The notes below the pieces were generated by a model, which searched no databases, was not told the DNA's origin, and worked only from the letters and a program-made list of their open reading frames with translations. Shown one piece after another: positions 63,557 through 64,000 of a stretch of DNA of 64,000 nt; the stretch's first letter is position 1; every line of letters starts with the position of its first letter. The translations under genes and the position numbers were made by a program. Source of the DNA: Hippasteria phrygiana (lineage: Eukaryota > Echinodermata > Asteroidea > Valvatida > Goniasteridae); NCBI GenBank assembly GCA_037893225.1, contig JAZGUH010000554.1:62001-126000 (forward strand), written 5' to 3'.

Positions 63557-63580
63557 ACAGGCTAATCGAAACGTTGAGAA
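63542..63580 (+). ncRNA. possible hammerhead ribozyme core at the Penelope 3' end
   Basis: CTGACGA matches the core box CUGANGA. It is followed by GATTAG-loop-CTAATC (a perfect 6-bp stem II apart from one bulged A) and then GAAAC, the second core box. Hammerhead motifs are known at the ends of Penelope-like elements. Stems I and III and the cleavage site could not be assigned, so this is only a candidate. Confidence 0.35.
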
Positions 63581-63739
63581 CAACCCGAGAAGTCCCCATG
63601 GTTCTCCCTGAATCATATTTCTCACTTATCGACAATAGAGAAAACGAGTTGCAAGAAAATTGGTTCTCCCCTTGAACCCTTTTCACTTAACGAAGGTTGA
63701 GATACGAGTTGTGCGATAAGGTTCTTTTCAGAACCCATC

Positions 63740-64000
63740 CCAGGTGAAAATTCCAGTTAAAACCAGTTAAACTTTCAACTGGTTCCAACTGGTTTCAACT
63801 GGAATCAACTGTCTCCAACTGGTACCTGTTGGAGTCAACTGGTTTTAACTGGTAGCTCAACTGGGTTCAACAGAAACCAGTTGAAACCAGTTAAAGGAAT
63901 CAGCGACCAACTGGTAATTTGTGTGGTGTCAAATGGAACCAGTTGAAATAAGTTGAAAGAAACAGTTACCATACAACTGGCAATTCCTGTGCTGTCAACT
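63740..64000. repeat. degenerate AACTGGTT / AACCAGTT repeat
   Basis: Many ACTGGTTxxAACTGG words in direct (63770-63860) and inverted (63870-63960) orientation, giving an overall fold-back of about 10-12-bp units that runs off the window end. Confidence 0.75.

Overview
This window is nuclear DNA from an animal. It has spliced exons with canonical GT/AG borders, microsatellites and minisatellites, tRNA-derived SINE heads, fold-back DNA elements, a Ngaro/DIRS-type retrotransposon, a Penelope-like retroelement and Polinton-type endogenous virus DNA. The only clear host gene is the 3' part of an adhesion-type GPCR (exons between 702 and 11032, + strand). Several short repeats resemble those common in marine deuterostomes, so an echinoderm or close relative is my best guess, but this is inference.

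Layout: 1-11032 holds the last four exons of the receptor with repeat-filled introns. 11033-17256 is repeat-rich intergenic DNA: Tyr-Leu-Ser-like microsatellites, a tRNA-like sequence, a 13-bp GC-rich minisatellite, a 3-kb inverted repeat and a strong 120-nt hairpin. 17264-33198 is a nearly complete Polinton/Maverick-like (adintovirus-like) element, copy 1. It has long terminal inverted repeats packed with a 14-bp palindrome, a target duplication, a broken protein-primed family B DNA polymerase, a retroviral-type integrase, a candidate major capsid protein, a packaging ATPase and several small membrane or coiled-coil proteins. A 2-kb non-autonomous element is inserted in its right terminal repeat. 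33199-37440 is a field of SINE, Tc1-like and fold-back elements.

37445-43978 plus 55402-56850 is a second, inverted and internally deleted copy of the same virus lineage, copy 2. It lacks the polymerase but keeps a 405-residue protein and a penton-like or minor virion protein gene that copy 1 has lost, so the two copies complement each other as a gene map. The penton-like gene has been hit three times: by a 580-bp MITE with an 8-bp target duplication, by an 11.4-kb Ngaro-type retroelement (43979-55401) with split direct repeats, and by a 164-bp MITE. The Ngaro element carries a gag split by a 4.07-kb intron that contains a 75-bp minisatellite, an RT-RNase H polyprotein with a C-terminal SGNH hydrolase domain, and a tyrosine recombinase. 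57000-61590 is mostly non-coding with fold-back hairpins and one exon-like ORF. 61590-63560 is a 5'-truncated Penelope-like element with RT and GIY-YIG domains, followed by degenerate short repeats to the end.

The most interesting signal is in the two virus copies. Both encode, just before a conserved hairpin, a tail with a PPxY motif and a PSAP motif six residues apart, the pair that retroviruses and other enveloped viruses use to recruit host ESCRT machinery. A 21-bp segment found three times in copy 1, in-frame and missing from copy 2 at the one site that can be compared, is a second unexplained signal.
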